49,326 bases of DNA. Origin: Podochytrium sp. JEL0797 (lineage: Eukaryota; Chytridiomycota; Chytridiomycetes; Chytridiales; Chytriomycetaceae). The stretch spans positions 1 to 49,326 of the forward strand of contig JADGJG010000078.1 of NCBI GenBank assembly GCA_027596195.1, read 5' to 3'. A program made the position numbers and the translations under genes. Of this stretch, positions 1 to 10,011 are shown piece after piece. The notes beneath the pieces were generated by a model that saw only the letters and a program-made list of their open reading frames with translations, was not told the DNA's origin and ran no database searches. Positions within the stretch are counted from its first letter, which is position 1; every line of letters starts with the position of its first letter.

Positions 1-283
1 GGGGTGGTTTTGTTTAAAAAACAAAAATTTTCATATTTTCGGGTTATAATTCAAAAAAAAATCTTCAAATATTTTTTTCTCATTCATTTTTAATCTTTTT
101 CTTCATCTCTCCCCCCCCCCCCCCCCCCCCCCTTTGAAAAGAGGGAAAAAAGAAAGGAAAAAGAAAAAAAAATTACACTTAAAAAGGAGGAGAATAATGA
201 ACAAACGCGAATTACAATCTCTACGATATCTTTTCTATATGTTATAAGGCCTACTAAAATGAGTAAAAAATAAAAATAAACCA
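1..283. other. AT-rich 3' flank with a poly-C run
   Basis: No gene was seen here. The stretch lies downstream of the first membrane-protein gene on the minus strand. It holds an uninterrupted run of about 22 C at 111-132, followed by purine-rich and AT-rich sequence. Reading frames across it are low-complexity and are not supported as coding. Confidence 0.6.
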
Positions 284-1976
284 TCACTCTTTCGATTCCC
301 GCCTCCACTCGTCATCCTCAGGATCACTTGCATTCCCCTCCTCAATCGACTCCGTGTCTTCATCCACCTCCACAGCCTTCCCCAACACTTCCCGCATCCC
401 CCTTTCAACCCCTCCATCATTGAAATGCACCACTTCAATATCATCCTCCTCCTCCCCCTCCGACTCGGAATCATCAAACAACCCGTTCGGCACCGCCCCA
501 ATCGCCGGCGGCATCGACAAATCCACCACCGCCGTCTCCACCGTACTTTTAAACACAACGCGTTTCGTGGACTGCCGCCCTTCCAACACCCCACCCTCCT
601 CATGAGGAGGATGATGGGTCATGGCAGAATGCACCTCTTTCCCAGACACTGTGACAACATGTCTCGCCTCCTGCTGCCCCAACTGCATCTTCACAACCAC
701 AGGGTCATAAATGTGCGCCACAATCGTCTCTTGTTGAACCTGCTGACTCGTTTTGAGAATCGAGCGCGGGTAGGACCCCACACTGCTCCCGCCGCCACCG
801 CCACCCGCGTGACTGTTCATGGAAGGGGTGTAAGCTCCTGACCGCGATTTCTTGAACACAACAACAGACTCGTCGTCACTGTGATCTTCCAAGTCAATAA
901 TAGACAAATGATCAGCCTGCTTCGGTTCCTGAATAAGCTCAATCATGGAATGCGCGTCCCGCAACGAATTCTTGGCCACAGTGTCGCGCCGTTTGAGCAC
1001 AAAGAATGCCACCGTGAAAATCACAAAAAGGACCGCCGCAAAGGTTCCAAACACGTAGAGAAAGGTTGGGGGAAGGTTGTTTGAAGTAGAGTCCGTGGGA
1101 GACGAGGTGGGGATCACGAAGGGGGGTTCATCAGGTGGGAAGACCCAGTTGGAGTTGCTGAGGTCGATGGTCACGTTGGATACAACGTGGAAGACAAAGT
1201 CGCTGCTTTGTTGTTTGCCTTTCGCGAATCCCTGTGTTTGGGGGGGCGGGCGGTTTTTGAGTGACCCAAAAAAAAAATACGGGCTGGGTGAAACTTACAA
1301 ACCAACCGAGCTGATAAAATCCATTGTCAAAAGGGTGTTTCGCCATCAAGATATTGTCGGGGACCGTGAGATTGTAATATATCGGCGAGCGTCCCTTGTT
1401 TGCAGGATAGAATCCATTCGGTTCACTTGCATAATTCAGCTTCGTATCGTTCCACGGAGACGGTACATTTGCTGTCATCTGTCGGGGGGAAGGGGTGGTG
1501 GCGGTGCAAAGAGATTCATAAATTTTCCAAATTGATCCCAGCATGCATGCACACACGAACCGGGAAGTGATATCGAAGAACAAACTGCATCAAATTCGCT
1601 TGCGGTTCATAATCGATTTGCATCAACATCCAGGACCCAGGAACGACATGAATCGGATGCGGTCCCGTTGGCCCGCATTCGGCCTCCAAGTCGTAGATGC
1701 CGTCGATATCGGCACATAGGGGGTCCAAGGTGAAGACGCCATTTGTGGTGGTTGCGTTGCAGGTGTTGCAAATGTCGAAAAAGGAGCTGGGTGAGGTTTG
1801 GCCCGGGTAGAAGCTGACATCGATGCCGAGGACGAATTGCAGAGATGGGGAAGGGGAAGGGGATGGTATTGCATCTGAAGAGGGAGCAAGGATCAGGTAA
1901 CACAACTCTATGAAGAGGCATGATGCTCACTGTGGGCAGGAGCGGCAAGGGCGGGTGAGCGAGATGATGATGCCAT
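284..1976 (-). CDS. Type I membrane protein with PP1-docking tail, paralog 1
   Basis: Four exons: 1976-1931, 1874-1561, 1478-1299, 1231-284; about 495 aa. The start was chosen because exon 1 is then 46 nt ending in phase 1, exactly as in the next paralog; the N terminus is a weak signal peptide. The ectodomain has an FDICNTC motif (Cys51, Cys54) and two further Cys, then a conserved P-x-W-N-D-T block. A transmembrane helix spans about residues 237-259 and is followed by KRR, so the tail is cytoplasmic. The tail carries a conserved VVVFKKSRSGAYTPSM block, SILK at about 337-340, RVVF at about 404-407 and an acidic C terminus. SILK and RVxF are known PP1-docking motifs. The family is not one I recognise; PP1 binding is inferred from motifs only. 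Its closest relatives are the next two genes. Confidence 0.8.
752..763 (-). other. SILK PP1-docking motif codons (paralog 1)
   Basis: Encodes S-I-L-K in the cytoplasmic tail, preceded by Pro-Arg. It fits the published [GS]-I-L-[RK] PP1-docking consensus. It lies about 64 residues N-terminal of an RVVF motif encoded at 551-562, the usual order in PP1 interactors that have both. Confidence 0.6.
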
Positions 1977-2137
1977 TTCCAGGTTGATCTCCGCGAGGCT
2001 TGTGCGACGAAAAAAATAGTCGAAAAAATCCCCCAAATTGCAGCAGTTGGGGTGAGTTACGGGGAGCCATGCGATGTTGAGAAGTTGAACAATTGCATTC
2101 TTAAATTACAAGGTCTAGAAGTCTAAATGACATATAA

Positions 2138-2155
2138 CCCCCCCCCCCCCCCCCC
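2138..2155. repeat. Poly-C tract
   Basis: Run of about 18 C between the first two paralogous membrane-protein genes, just downstream of the second one on the minus strand. A similar run sits just downstream of the first one (111-132). Confidence 0.9.
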
Positions 2156-2163
2156 TTCCCCCC

Positions 2164-3772
2164 CTATTTGGCTGCTTGCCTCCATCCGTCATCCTCGAGG
2201 TCGCTTGCCTCAGCACCCTCCGTGTCTTCATCCACCTCCACAGCCTTCCCCAACACTTCCCGCATCCCCTTCTCAACACCTCCATCATTGAACCGAATCA
2301 CCTCCACCTCCTCATCCTCCCCTTCACCCCCCTCCGACTCCGAATCATCAAACAACCCATTCGGCACCGCCCCAATCGCTGGCGGCATCGACATATCAAC
2401 CACAGCAGTATCAACTGTGTTCTTGAACGCAACGTGTTTCTTGCTCACCCCAACCCCATCATGCCGCCGAATAGCATCCTCCTGATGAGTCGACTGCATC
2501 CGCGCCGCAGTGGTATCGTACATATTCGCCGTAATCGCTTCATCTTGGACTTGTCTACTCGTTTTGAGAATCGATCGCGGATGGGATCCAACACTGCTTC
2601 CACCCCCGGTGTGACGACTGCTCATGGAGGGGGTGTACGCCCCGGAGCGTGTTTTCTTGAACACCACCACAGAGTCTTCATCGCTATCGTGTTCGACATA
2701 CAAGGGTTCAGCCACCGCGGAGGCGGGTGGCGTTGTTCGTTCATGGAAATCCGAAACATGCAGCAATGACACGTCGGACGGTTGATTCCGTTTCCTCCCA
2801 CGCAGCTTGTGCACCCCGACGACGTACAATGCAGTTGAAACAATTACAGCTACTGCCGCAACACCCGCGAGAAAGAACAAATAAACAGGCGGGGCGTTGG
2901 TGGCGGATGAGACTGGAATTCCCGTGTCACTCGGGTCCAGGGTCGCTGAAGGGTTGAAGACGGTGACGCCTGAAACGGTCACCCAGGATTGGTTGGTGGG
3001 ACGCACGCTAATGTTTCGAACGACCCAGAAATTGTAGTTTGGTTCGTTTTGATTGAAGAGCTGTTGTTTGCGAAAGCACTCAATTTCACACACACAATTC
3101 ACAAACGGGTTCACTCACAAAGTATCCCAATTGAAAATGACCCCCGCCAAAGAGAAAACGCTGCCGCCGTTGAATAATATCGTTTGGAATCGTCACGTTA
3201 TACAGCAGAAATCCTGCGCGACCGCGATCGACAGGATAGAATCCATTGGGATCAAACGTTCCACCATCATCTAGTCGCGTATCGTTCCAAGCCGATGGGT
3301 GATTTTGGAGCTTGAATTGGTGTGATAATTGAGTTTCTGAATTGGGGCAATTAAAAAGCCTCACCGGGAAGTTATAACGAAGGACGAACTGCATTTTCTT
3401 GGCTTTTGATGGATCATAGTGGATTTTTAACCAAATATTGGATCCTGGTTTGACAAGGATGGGTTTGCGGCCGTTTTCCGCACACTCTGATTGAAACGAG
3501 AAGTTTCCGCTCGTGTTGAGGTCCGAGCACGGGTCCAACACTTTCATAATGGGACCAGGGTTTATGACAGTGCAGACGTTGCAGATGTCAAAGAAGGTGG
3601 TTTGATTGGCGGCCAACGTGGGGGGTTCCACTCCGAGGCTCAAGGAGTTGGGTGGGTTCGTCTGGAAGGCTGGTGTGTGTGTGGCGGTGGATCAGAGATG
3701 TGCTGTAGCATGAATCGAGACCTCACCTGGGAGAGCGGCCACACCTGCGGCGAGAAACAGTGCTCCTTTCAT
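2164..3772 (-). CDS. Type I membrane protein with PP1-docking tail, paralog 2
   Basis: Exons 3772-3727, 3669-3365, 3310-3119 and 3060-2164; about 479 aa. The N terminus MKGALFLAAGVAALP is a short, convincing signal peptide split by a phase-1 intron. The intron after exon 2 is 54 nt and has no stop in frame, so its removal rests on alignment to paralog 1. The ectodomain repeats the FDICNxC pattern and the P-S-A-W-N-D-T block of paralog 1. The transmembrane helix is at about 241-263, then HKLRGRKR. Tail motifs are VVVFKKTRSGAYTPSM, SILK at about 344-347, KHVAF at about 389-393 (fits the loose RVxF consensus) and an acidic end with FDDSESEG and FNDGGVEKGM. The C-terminal tail is nearly identical to paralog 1, implying a recent tandem duplication or gene conversion. 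Function unknown; a receptor-like PP1 anchor is the inference. Confidence 0.8.
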
Positions 3773-3952
3773 TTGGAGATTTGATCAAAAAAATTGGTGC
3801 GCGTGCCGACCCACTCACTGCCGAAGGCTGACCAAAAGCCCACCGAGTTTTTTCCCCCATACTTCACCTTTCACACAATTATCATGAAATGAACACGCAA
3901 ATTCTTTTCTGAATCTGCAGGTAAAATGAAAAAAAAGCTAAAATATCAACAC

Positions 3953-5669
3953 TCATTCCTTCCGCCACCCCTCCGACACATCAGAATCATACTCCCCTTC
4001 CTCATCGTCCAAAACCCCCAACAAATTCGACATGTCCTTTTCGACCGCACCGCCGTCCCGGAAATCCAAAGCGCGAACCCGCTCACTCCCACCCTCCTCC
4101 GATGTCAAGTCATCCTCTCTCGAATCGCAAGACATCTCCCCTGGAAGTGGCACAGAATGCATCGCAGCCGCAGGCGCACTCAAATCCACGGAAGCCATGT
4201 CAATGCACTCCTTGAAGCTGACCATCTTCTTGGAATTCCCTGCCGCAGCAGACACGACGGGATACCCCGCCTGCTGCTGCAAATGCCGAAACCCCTTCAT
4301 CACCGTCGGATCATAAATCTGCGCCTCCAAAGCCTCACGCTCCACCTCCTCGCGCTTTTTGAGAATCGATTTGGGACCCCCACTGCCTCCAGAAGACGAC
4401 GCGTTGCTGCTACTCCCCGCCGACGCTTTACTCGCCACAGACCGCGTATCGCCCGACTTGCGAAACACCAACACTTCGTCATCGCTGTGGTACCCATCTG
4501 CTGCTTCGGACGGGTATTGTTGTGAGGGTATGAATGCAGCGATAGGGTCTGAGTCTTGGAAGACATCTCGTCGCGAGGAGAGGGTCGAAGTGCGTCGTGT
4601 TGACACCATGTTTTGTTTTTGGGAATCGGGCGGCGGCGTATTGGCAACCAAGAACCCAGCGGTACCGTTTCGATCTCCACTGCCTGTGCGTTCGGGATCG
4701 GCCATGTACGCCATATTCGCTACGCGGTCGGCTTCGCGTCTCCGTTTCGCATACCGACCAACCACAAATCCCACGACCGACATGATGAGAGCCAATAGAA
4801 CCATGGAGACAATGATGGCGGTCCAGATGGCGGATGTTATGGACCCAGATGACCCGGAATTGTCGTTGGGGGAAGGAGAGTTGGACGGGGTCGAGGAAGG
4901 CAGTTGTGAGGGAAGGATCCAAGAGGATGTGTCTTTGTCTAGTACGAGGAATTTGAGGGTGCTTTGGTTGTAGACTGTTGTTGAGCCCTCGAGGAAATAC
5001 TATTTCGAAAGAAGCGATCGGAATTAGTTTTTTTGAACGCAGGCAGCCAAGTGAATTCTCTATAGGGAGATACGTACTCGATATGTGATGGCATACTGGT
5101 TTAAAAGAGAGACGTTGGGGACCTGCATGGTGAAGGAGGCCGGGTTGTGGCCCTTGTCCTGCGGAAAGAAGGCACCGGTGGCAGGCGCTGAGGGATTCCT
5201 GAAATCTGAGAGGGGCATTGTAAAGTTTGAATTGGCGGGACTCTGCAAGGGCCGAATGGGCGGGATTAGCAGTCGGATCACAGAGGGCAGATCCGCCAAA
5301 ACACACACACACACACACACACACACCTGCAGAAAGAACTGCAGCTTGCGGTCTGCCCACGAGTCGTAGTTGAAGTGGATCTGGATGTAGTTGCCCACGA
5401 GCGAGTGGATGGTGCCCACTCGCTGGGTCGATGCTGAGTTGCACTGCTGGGCAGCCAGGGGCAGGTTGCAGGAAGCGGCGGGCGTGGTCGAGTTGCACAG
5501 CATGCAGATGTCAAACACAGAGGGCTGGGGCCGCAGGGACACGGCGAGATCCGCTGTTGGGCCGTCAGCCAGGCTTTCATTCATTGGCAAAGCAAGACTC
5601 ACCAAAGGGATCGCTGCCGGATGGGGCGGCAGCTGGCGCAAAGGGGAGAAGGATTCGCGGGAGGAGCAT
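3953..5669 (-). CDS. Type I membrane protein with PP1-docking tail, paralog 3 (divergent)
   Basis: Exons 5669-5603, 5553-5327, 5242-5078 and 4999-3953; about 501 aa. The signal peptide MLLPRILLPFAPAAAPSG is interrupted by a phase-1 intron as in the two sister genes. The ectodomain has FDICMLC plus further Cys and an N-P-x-x-F block. The helix starts near residue 208 and runs to about 235, followed by RYAKRRR. The tail keeps SDDEVLVFRKS, SILK at about 364-367, KMVSF at about 411-415 (RVxF-like) and an acidic tail with FRDGGAVEKDM. It is the most diverged copy, yet both PP1 motifs and their order survive, which suggests selection on them. The second intron begins inside an (AC)n/(GT)n microsatellite. 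Confidence 0.8.
5301..5326. repeat. (AC)13 microsatellite at a 5' splice site
   Basis: Thirteen AC units on the plus strand, read as (GT)13 on the coding minus strand. The exon ends CTGCAG and the intron starts directly with the GT repeat, so the 5' splice site of paralog 3 intron 2 is supplied by the microsatellite itself. Confidence 0.85.
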
Positions 5670-5924
5670 GGGGGGTGTGGTGGTGGTGGTGGTGGTTGTG
5701 GGCGAGTGGCTCCTTTTTGTTGTTTCTTTGTTTGGGCGCTCCCGGAGATTTGCCTTGGAGCCACCGCAGCCACTTGCGCAGCAGAAATTTCATTTGATCA
5801 AGGTACACAAGAAGGAGATGCCGTCATCCTGATTGATAAATGGTCGAGCTATCTTGTATTCAATATTCCAATGAAACACCCATCGTATTTTTAACATTAC
5901 GTCATTACGTCAAAAGGAAAAAAA

Positions 5925-7622
5925 ATGTTTTCCTGGTTCCGCGGATCCCCCACCACTGTTTCCACACCACCAACAACAGAGTCCCTCCTCACCTCATTTC
6001 TCCCCGAAAATCTACGGCAAACTCCAAAAGAGCAGGTAATACACTTTTAATTCCGCTTTCCCTTCCTTTTGCAAATCAAAAACAGCAAATCGCGTCCCAC
6101 TTTGGCGCAGACTCGAACAAACTCTTTTTCGGACCTCGTATCCTCACAAATACCCCTCCTCCACTCCCACCGACCGTGCCCTCACCGAACCAACAACACC
6201 CTCTCGCCAATTTCCTCTCGGGGACGTTTCAATCAAACCGACCCGTGCCACAACCACACCCTCCTGCATTCCATGAATCCAACGCAGAGGGCCGACTCAT
6301 GCAGGACGAGTTGATCGATCTCGCAAACACGTATCGACATGTAAAAAAGAAATTGTCACCACAACTCATGCGAAACTCATCCCTCCCGTTTTCTTCAACT
6401 ACAAATAATGATAGCCATCCCTCGGAACCACCACCCAAACTTCCACCCTCCACTCCCTCGTGAACCTCCACAAATCCACTTTAAAAATGACACCCACCAG
6501 CACCCCTTCAAAACACAGCCTCGAATTCACATTCGACGCATCCTCTCCCTGCCTCATACGTATTCATTATACGAGCAAAGAAGTACTCATCCCACGACAA
6601 GACGGGACCCGTGCGCTTTCTTTTGCGCCCAAACACGCGGCATTAGCAGAATCAACGATCCCGTATATGGACCCCACAACACCCTCACACGAACACGTCG
6701 TACCTCCCGTCAAAGACTGGCCCGCCCTCGCGCGGAATATGGGACCTATTGCGGTCAAAACGTTTGGTCCGTTTGCGGCGGGGTTGGGACACCGGTTTGT
6801 TGTTCCTGAGGAGGATGCGTTTGAGGCGGGGTGGTTTGAGAGCGGGGAGTTGGAGGTGCGGAGGAATGGTGGGGGTGGTGATGGGGAGGAAGTTGTGGTG
6901 GAGATGGAGCCGGAGGAAGGGGAGGAGAGTTTGGTGGGTGGTGGTGGCGGGGATGTGTTTTATCCCATGGTGATTGTTTTGGAGGCTGTGGGGGAGGAGG
7001 GGGTGGTGGAGGTGGAGAAAGGAAGTGCTGGTGGTGTGAGAGAATCTGGTGAGTTGCGTGTGATCAAAACGTGACACCGTCTGAATAGACCAACACGGAC
7101 ACAGTAGAAGGTCCGAAATCCAACAACCTCCAAATGACGTACTGCAGCCTCCTATCCAGCACAAACAATGACCACGCGAGTTACACCGTCAAAGTACTCA
7201 AGCAAAAAGTCCTCATTGATGGAATCCCTTGTCTCTTGCAAGACATTTTCGGATACACGGATCCCACTGGAACCGTCACCGCCTCAAACCCAAACCTCAC
7301 GGTAGACCTGCACGACCTCCAAACCATGCGTGAATGCGTCGTGTGCATGTCGGAACTGAAGGACACGATCGTGTTACCATGTCGACACTTGTGTCTGTGT
7401 CATGGGTGTGGAGACGCGTTAAGGATGCAAGGGAGGAGTGGTGTCGGGGCGAGGAGTACGGGGCCTGCACCAAAGTGTCCGATTTGTCGACAGGCGGTTG
7501 AATCGTTGTTGCAGATTCGGTTGCCACCAGGAGTTCCACGCGGACGGGTGGGATCGCTTGTGTCGCGGCAGACGAGTGTGGGAGGGGGTGAAGGATCGTC
7601 GGTGGCGTTGTTGGAGAAGTGA
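5925..7622 (+). CDS. MGRN1/RNF157-type RING E3 ubiquitin ligase
   Basis: Exons 5925-6035, 6086-6340, 6415-7035 and 7089-7622; about 506 aa. The C-terminal RING matches the Mahogunin (MGRN1) pattern: MRECVVCMSELKD, then LPCRHLCLCHGC and KCPICRQ, giving Cys412, Cys415, Cys427, His429, Cys433, Cys436, Cys459 and Cys462, followed by LLQIRLP. Upstream, LHSLVNLHKSTL and HSLEFTFDASSP match the conserved MGRN1 N-terminal domain, and KVLKQKVLIDG with LLQDIFGY matches the segment before the RING. A lineage-specific acidic, Gly-rich insert lies in the middle, and a Gly/Arg/Ser insert interrupts the RING between the two Cys pairs. Human MGRN1 is about 550 aa, so the gene looks complete. The family ubiquitinates membrane receptors and TSG101; the substrate here is unknown. 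Its start lies 255 bp from that of paralog 3, so a divergent promoter is likely. Confidence 0.88.
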
Positions 7623-8895
7623 AAAGGAGGAATCGAATAAAAGTAAGAAATAATTACGCGCAACATAATAGCAACAAGGCACCGCTATTGCAGATTTATT
7701 AATTAAAACTCCCAGGATGAGGGAAAGGAGATAAACTAATCTGATAGAGCCCAGCCTCCTTACCCTCTCGGGTAACGAGACACGGAATCCGCCTGTGAAT
7801 CAGGGGCACGGATGATTAAGTATTAAAAAAAATTCTCTGGCTAAAAAGAGGCTTGGAGCCTCGCATGGTGAATACACGACTGCTGCATGGCAATATAATT
7901 GGAGGGTTAAAGGACACGCTCCTTGCATGGCACGCCCTCCTTGCAAAAATCTTATCATTTGTTTGAATAAGTGATGAGTGGATGAAGAGCGGCGTGCCCT
8001 TTCAAATTTTTTTGGCACGCGCCCATTGTGATAGCAGCAATTGCATGCACATGCCAAGATTGATTGCGTCATGCGCGCGTGCACGTGCAAAGGTGTGGCC
8101 CTCCAAAAAAATTTCATTCCAAAGTCATCCAAAATGACATCGCACCTTGCTCTCCTCCCGCGAGATTTCAAGAAACCAAGGTCCTCCACTTTCCAGGGCA
8201 TTGGCAGCGCCAGGATCGGTGCGGCAGAAGCTTTCGCCAAAGCGACAGTGATGGGCTCGCATCCCGTCCAGATTTCCTCGCAGCCTCCACGCACAACACC
8301 CGTCATAAGGCTGAGTCCCATGAATCGAACGAGAATGTTCTCTTTGCGTGAAGCTGACCGGCCATGCATTGCATCTCTTGCTATTTAAACTTCTTCATTT
8401 TTATAAGTACTATTTGATTTAATAAATAATTAACTATTCTGCAACATAAAAAAAGACCCCGGCAATACTGAAATGTGATTTTGGACGACTGTGCTCGAGC
8501 CTCAACATCGCATTTCCGGATAAGAAGCAGTAAATATTAAAATCGTGTCGCGAAAGTACGGTGTCGATTTTTCAATCGAACGCAACCCAAACGAAACCTC
8601 AGCTCCGAGCGTCACTTTTGACAATTCAGGTCTTGAGGGATCGCTGTCCCATTTCGCTCCGAGCTCTTTTTGCAACGTCACGTGTAATTTTGGCACGAGT
8701 TGTGGCACTGGCGCCGAAAAAACGAAGAGCACGTGAGCGAAACTCGGTGGCAACTCTCGACATGTCCTCGTATCCTTCTTACATCGAATTTATTAGCCCC
8801 TCAGAACAAACTGATGCTTTTTTTATTATCATATTAGGAAGGAAAAAGGAAAAAAGTTTACAATTGGTGATGGAACGCCCCCACTGTGGAGAGAT
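7623..8895. other. Gene-poor spacer
   Basis: No gene could be supported. Open frames of 60-190 codons exist on both strands around 7.8-8.4 kb, but they overlap each other and match no family I know. The right part (about 8575-8720) belongs to a direct duplication also seen at 9354-9480. Confidence 0.5.
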
Positions 8896-9030
8896 TCACA
8901 GATCCAGCAAACGCAACCCCTCAGGATTCAGTTGAAACGACACCAGGTCTTCAGAACTCAATTCCAGTGACCCCGCCTGCGGACGATCGGATTCGATCAG
9001 GCAATTCATTCTCTGGCGACCGTGGCGCCT
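8575..9030. repeat. Direct duplication, copy 1
   Basis: Blocks starting ATCGAACGCAACCCAAACG (about 8575) and ending around GGCAATTCATTCTCTGGCGA (about 9000) reappear in the same order at about 9354 and 9607. The offset is 779 bp at the left and about 607 bp at the right, so the copies have diverged by indels. Copy 1 includes the 3' end of the small minus-strand ORF at 8896-9234. Confidence 0.7.
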
Positions 9031-9234
9031 TTCAGGAGGAGAACCGTGGACGGAGGTAGCCCGCGTTACTGTAGGGGTTTTCAGTGGCGGTGGTTTGAAT
9101 GCTGTCCGAGGAGAAAGCGTGTTGGGAATCGCAAGCACGCCGTTTGGCTCGTGGATCCAAGCTTGCTTCAAGGTTGCCGAGACGAATGCTGACTGCATTG
9201 GTTCTTGAGGTGGCAGGGGGAAGGGTTGTGACAT
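8896..9234 (-). CDS. Hypothetical 112-aa protein
   Basis: Uninterrupted frame of 112 codons with an N-terminal Pro-rich segment (MSQPFPLPPQEPMQSAF) and a C-terminal RQRMNCLIESDRP motif, ending LRLLDL. The C-terminal motif recurs in the duplicated segment at 9565-9798 (RQRMNCLIASDR, LLDL). No family was recognised, and it could be part of a spliced gene or a non-coding repeat. Confidence 0.3.
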   Translation of the reverse strand: MSQPFPLPPQEPMQSAFVSATLKQAWIHEPNGVLAIPNTLSPRTAFKPPPLKTPTVTRATSVHGSPPERRHGRQRMNCLIESDRPQAGSLELSSEDLVSFQLNPEGLRLLDL

Positions 9235-9353
9235 GGGTGATCTGGAATCTGAGTAAAATAAAAATAAGATTCTGTTGTCACCCAGTGGTCACCTGATTTT
9301 CCACGTGAGCGGAGATACCAGTGGCGGTTAATTTATTTTAAATCTGGAACCCA

Positions 9354-9650
9354 ATCGAACGCAACCCAAACGAAACCTCAGCTTCGAGAATCACTTTTGA
9401 GAGCTCAGATCTTGAGGGATCGCTGTCCCTGCGAGCGCCGAGCTCGTTTTGTAACGGCACGCGTAATTTTGGCAAAATTCACGCACGTGCCCGCACACGC
9501 GAACACGGTGGCACACTCTCCACTTGTCTCACTATACTGCATTTAATCCTTTATTATTTGTTATTTACACGCCTCGCAGATCCAGCAGACGGTCGGAAGC
9601 GATCAAGCAGTTCATTCTCTGGCGACCGTTGTGTCTTCCAAATGAGAGGT
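9354..9650. repeat. Direct duplication, copy 2
   Basis: Shorter, diverged counterpart of 8575-9030. The same succession of blocks is recognisable (GCAACCCAAACGAAACCTCAG, then CTTGAGGGATCGCTGTCCC, then TTCATTCTCTGGCGACCGT), with about 170 bp less between the outer blocks. Confidence 0.7.
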
Positions 9651-9798
9651 TTGGTGCGCGGCCTTCGGCTGCGGCATCGTTTGTGCTTTCCCGAAAAATA
9701 ACAATAGGATAACAAATGAAAATAAATTCCGTTACAACAATGCCTAACAATGAAAGGAACGAAAAAGGTGGATGACGGGTTTCGTTCATTCCAATCAT
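9565..9798 (-). pseudogene. Decayed copy of the 112-aa ORF (C-terminal motif only)
   Basis: The frame ends in RQRMNCLIASDRLLDL, matching the end of the ORF at 8896-9234. The upstream part is unrelated (IFICYPIVIFRES), so the copy is either a remnant or a recombinant. The coding status of both copies is uncertain. Confidence 0.3.
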
Positions 9799-10011
9799 TT
9801 ATTGTCATTGGAAAATGGAGGCCCCTCTTCGCCCCCGATGCCCACCTTCTCTCCTCCAAATCTGCATCCAGCGGATCCAAAGACGCTTCGATAGTAAGTG
9901 AACAACGGGCTGTGGGTGCATTTGGCGCAATATCTGATCAGGCTTGTTTTCCCAGGAGTGTTTTGCCTCAACACCTGTCTGGGAGACGTGCCATGCCACC
10001 TTTTGAAGCAG

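Larger units (their letters stand above)
9235..10011. other. Spacer containing duplication copy 2
   Basis: No intact gene was recognised. It contains the second copy of the duplicated block (9354-9650) and an ORF remnant at 9565-9798 on the minus strand. The right end is the presumed 5' region of the coiled-coil gene. Confidence 0.5.

Noticed and set aside
7700..7810. Possible tRNA or small RNA in the GC-richer stretch after the RING gene
   Set aside because: No cloverleaf with a matched acceptor stem and T-loop GTTCRANYC box could be built by eye.
7800..8369. Minus-strand frame of 189 codons
   Set aside because: It overlaps plus-strand frames of similar quality, and has no family match, intron logic or biased composition that marks it as coding.
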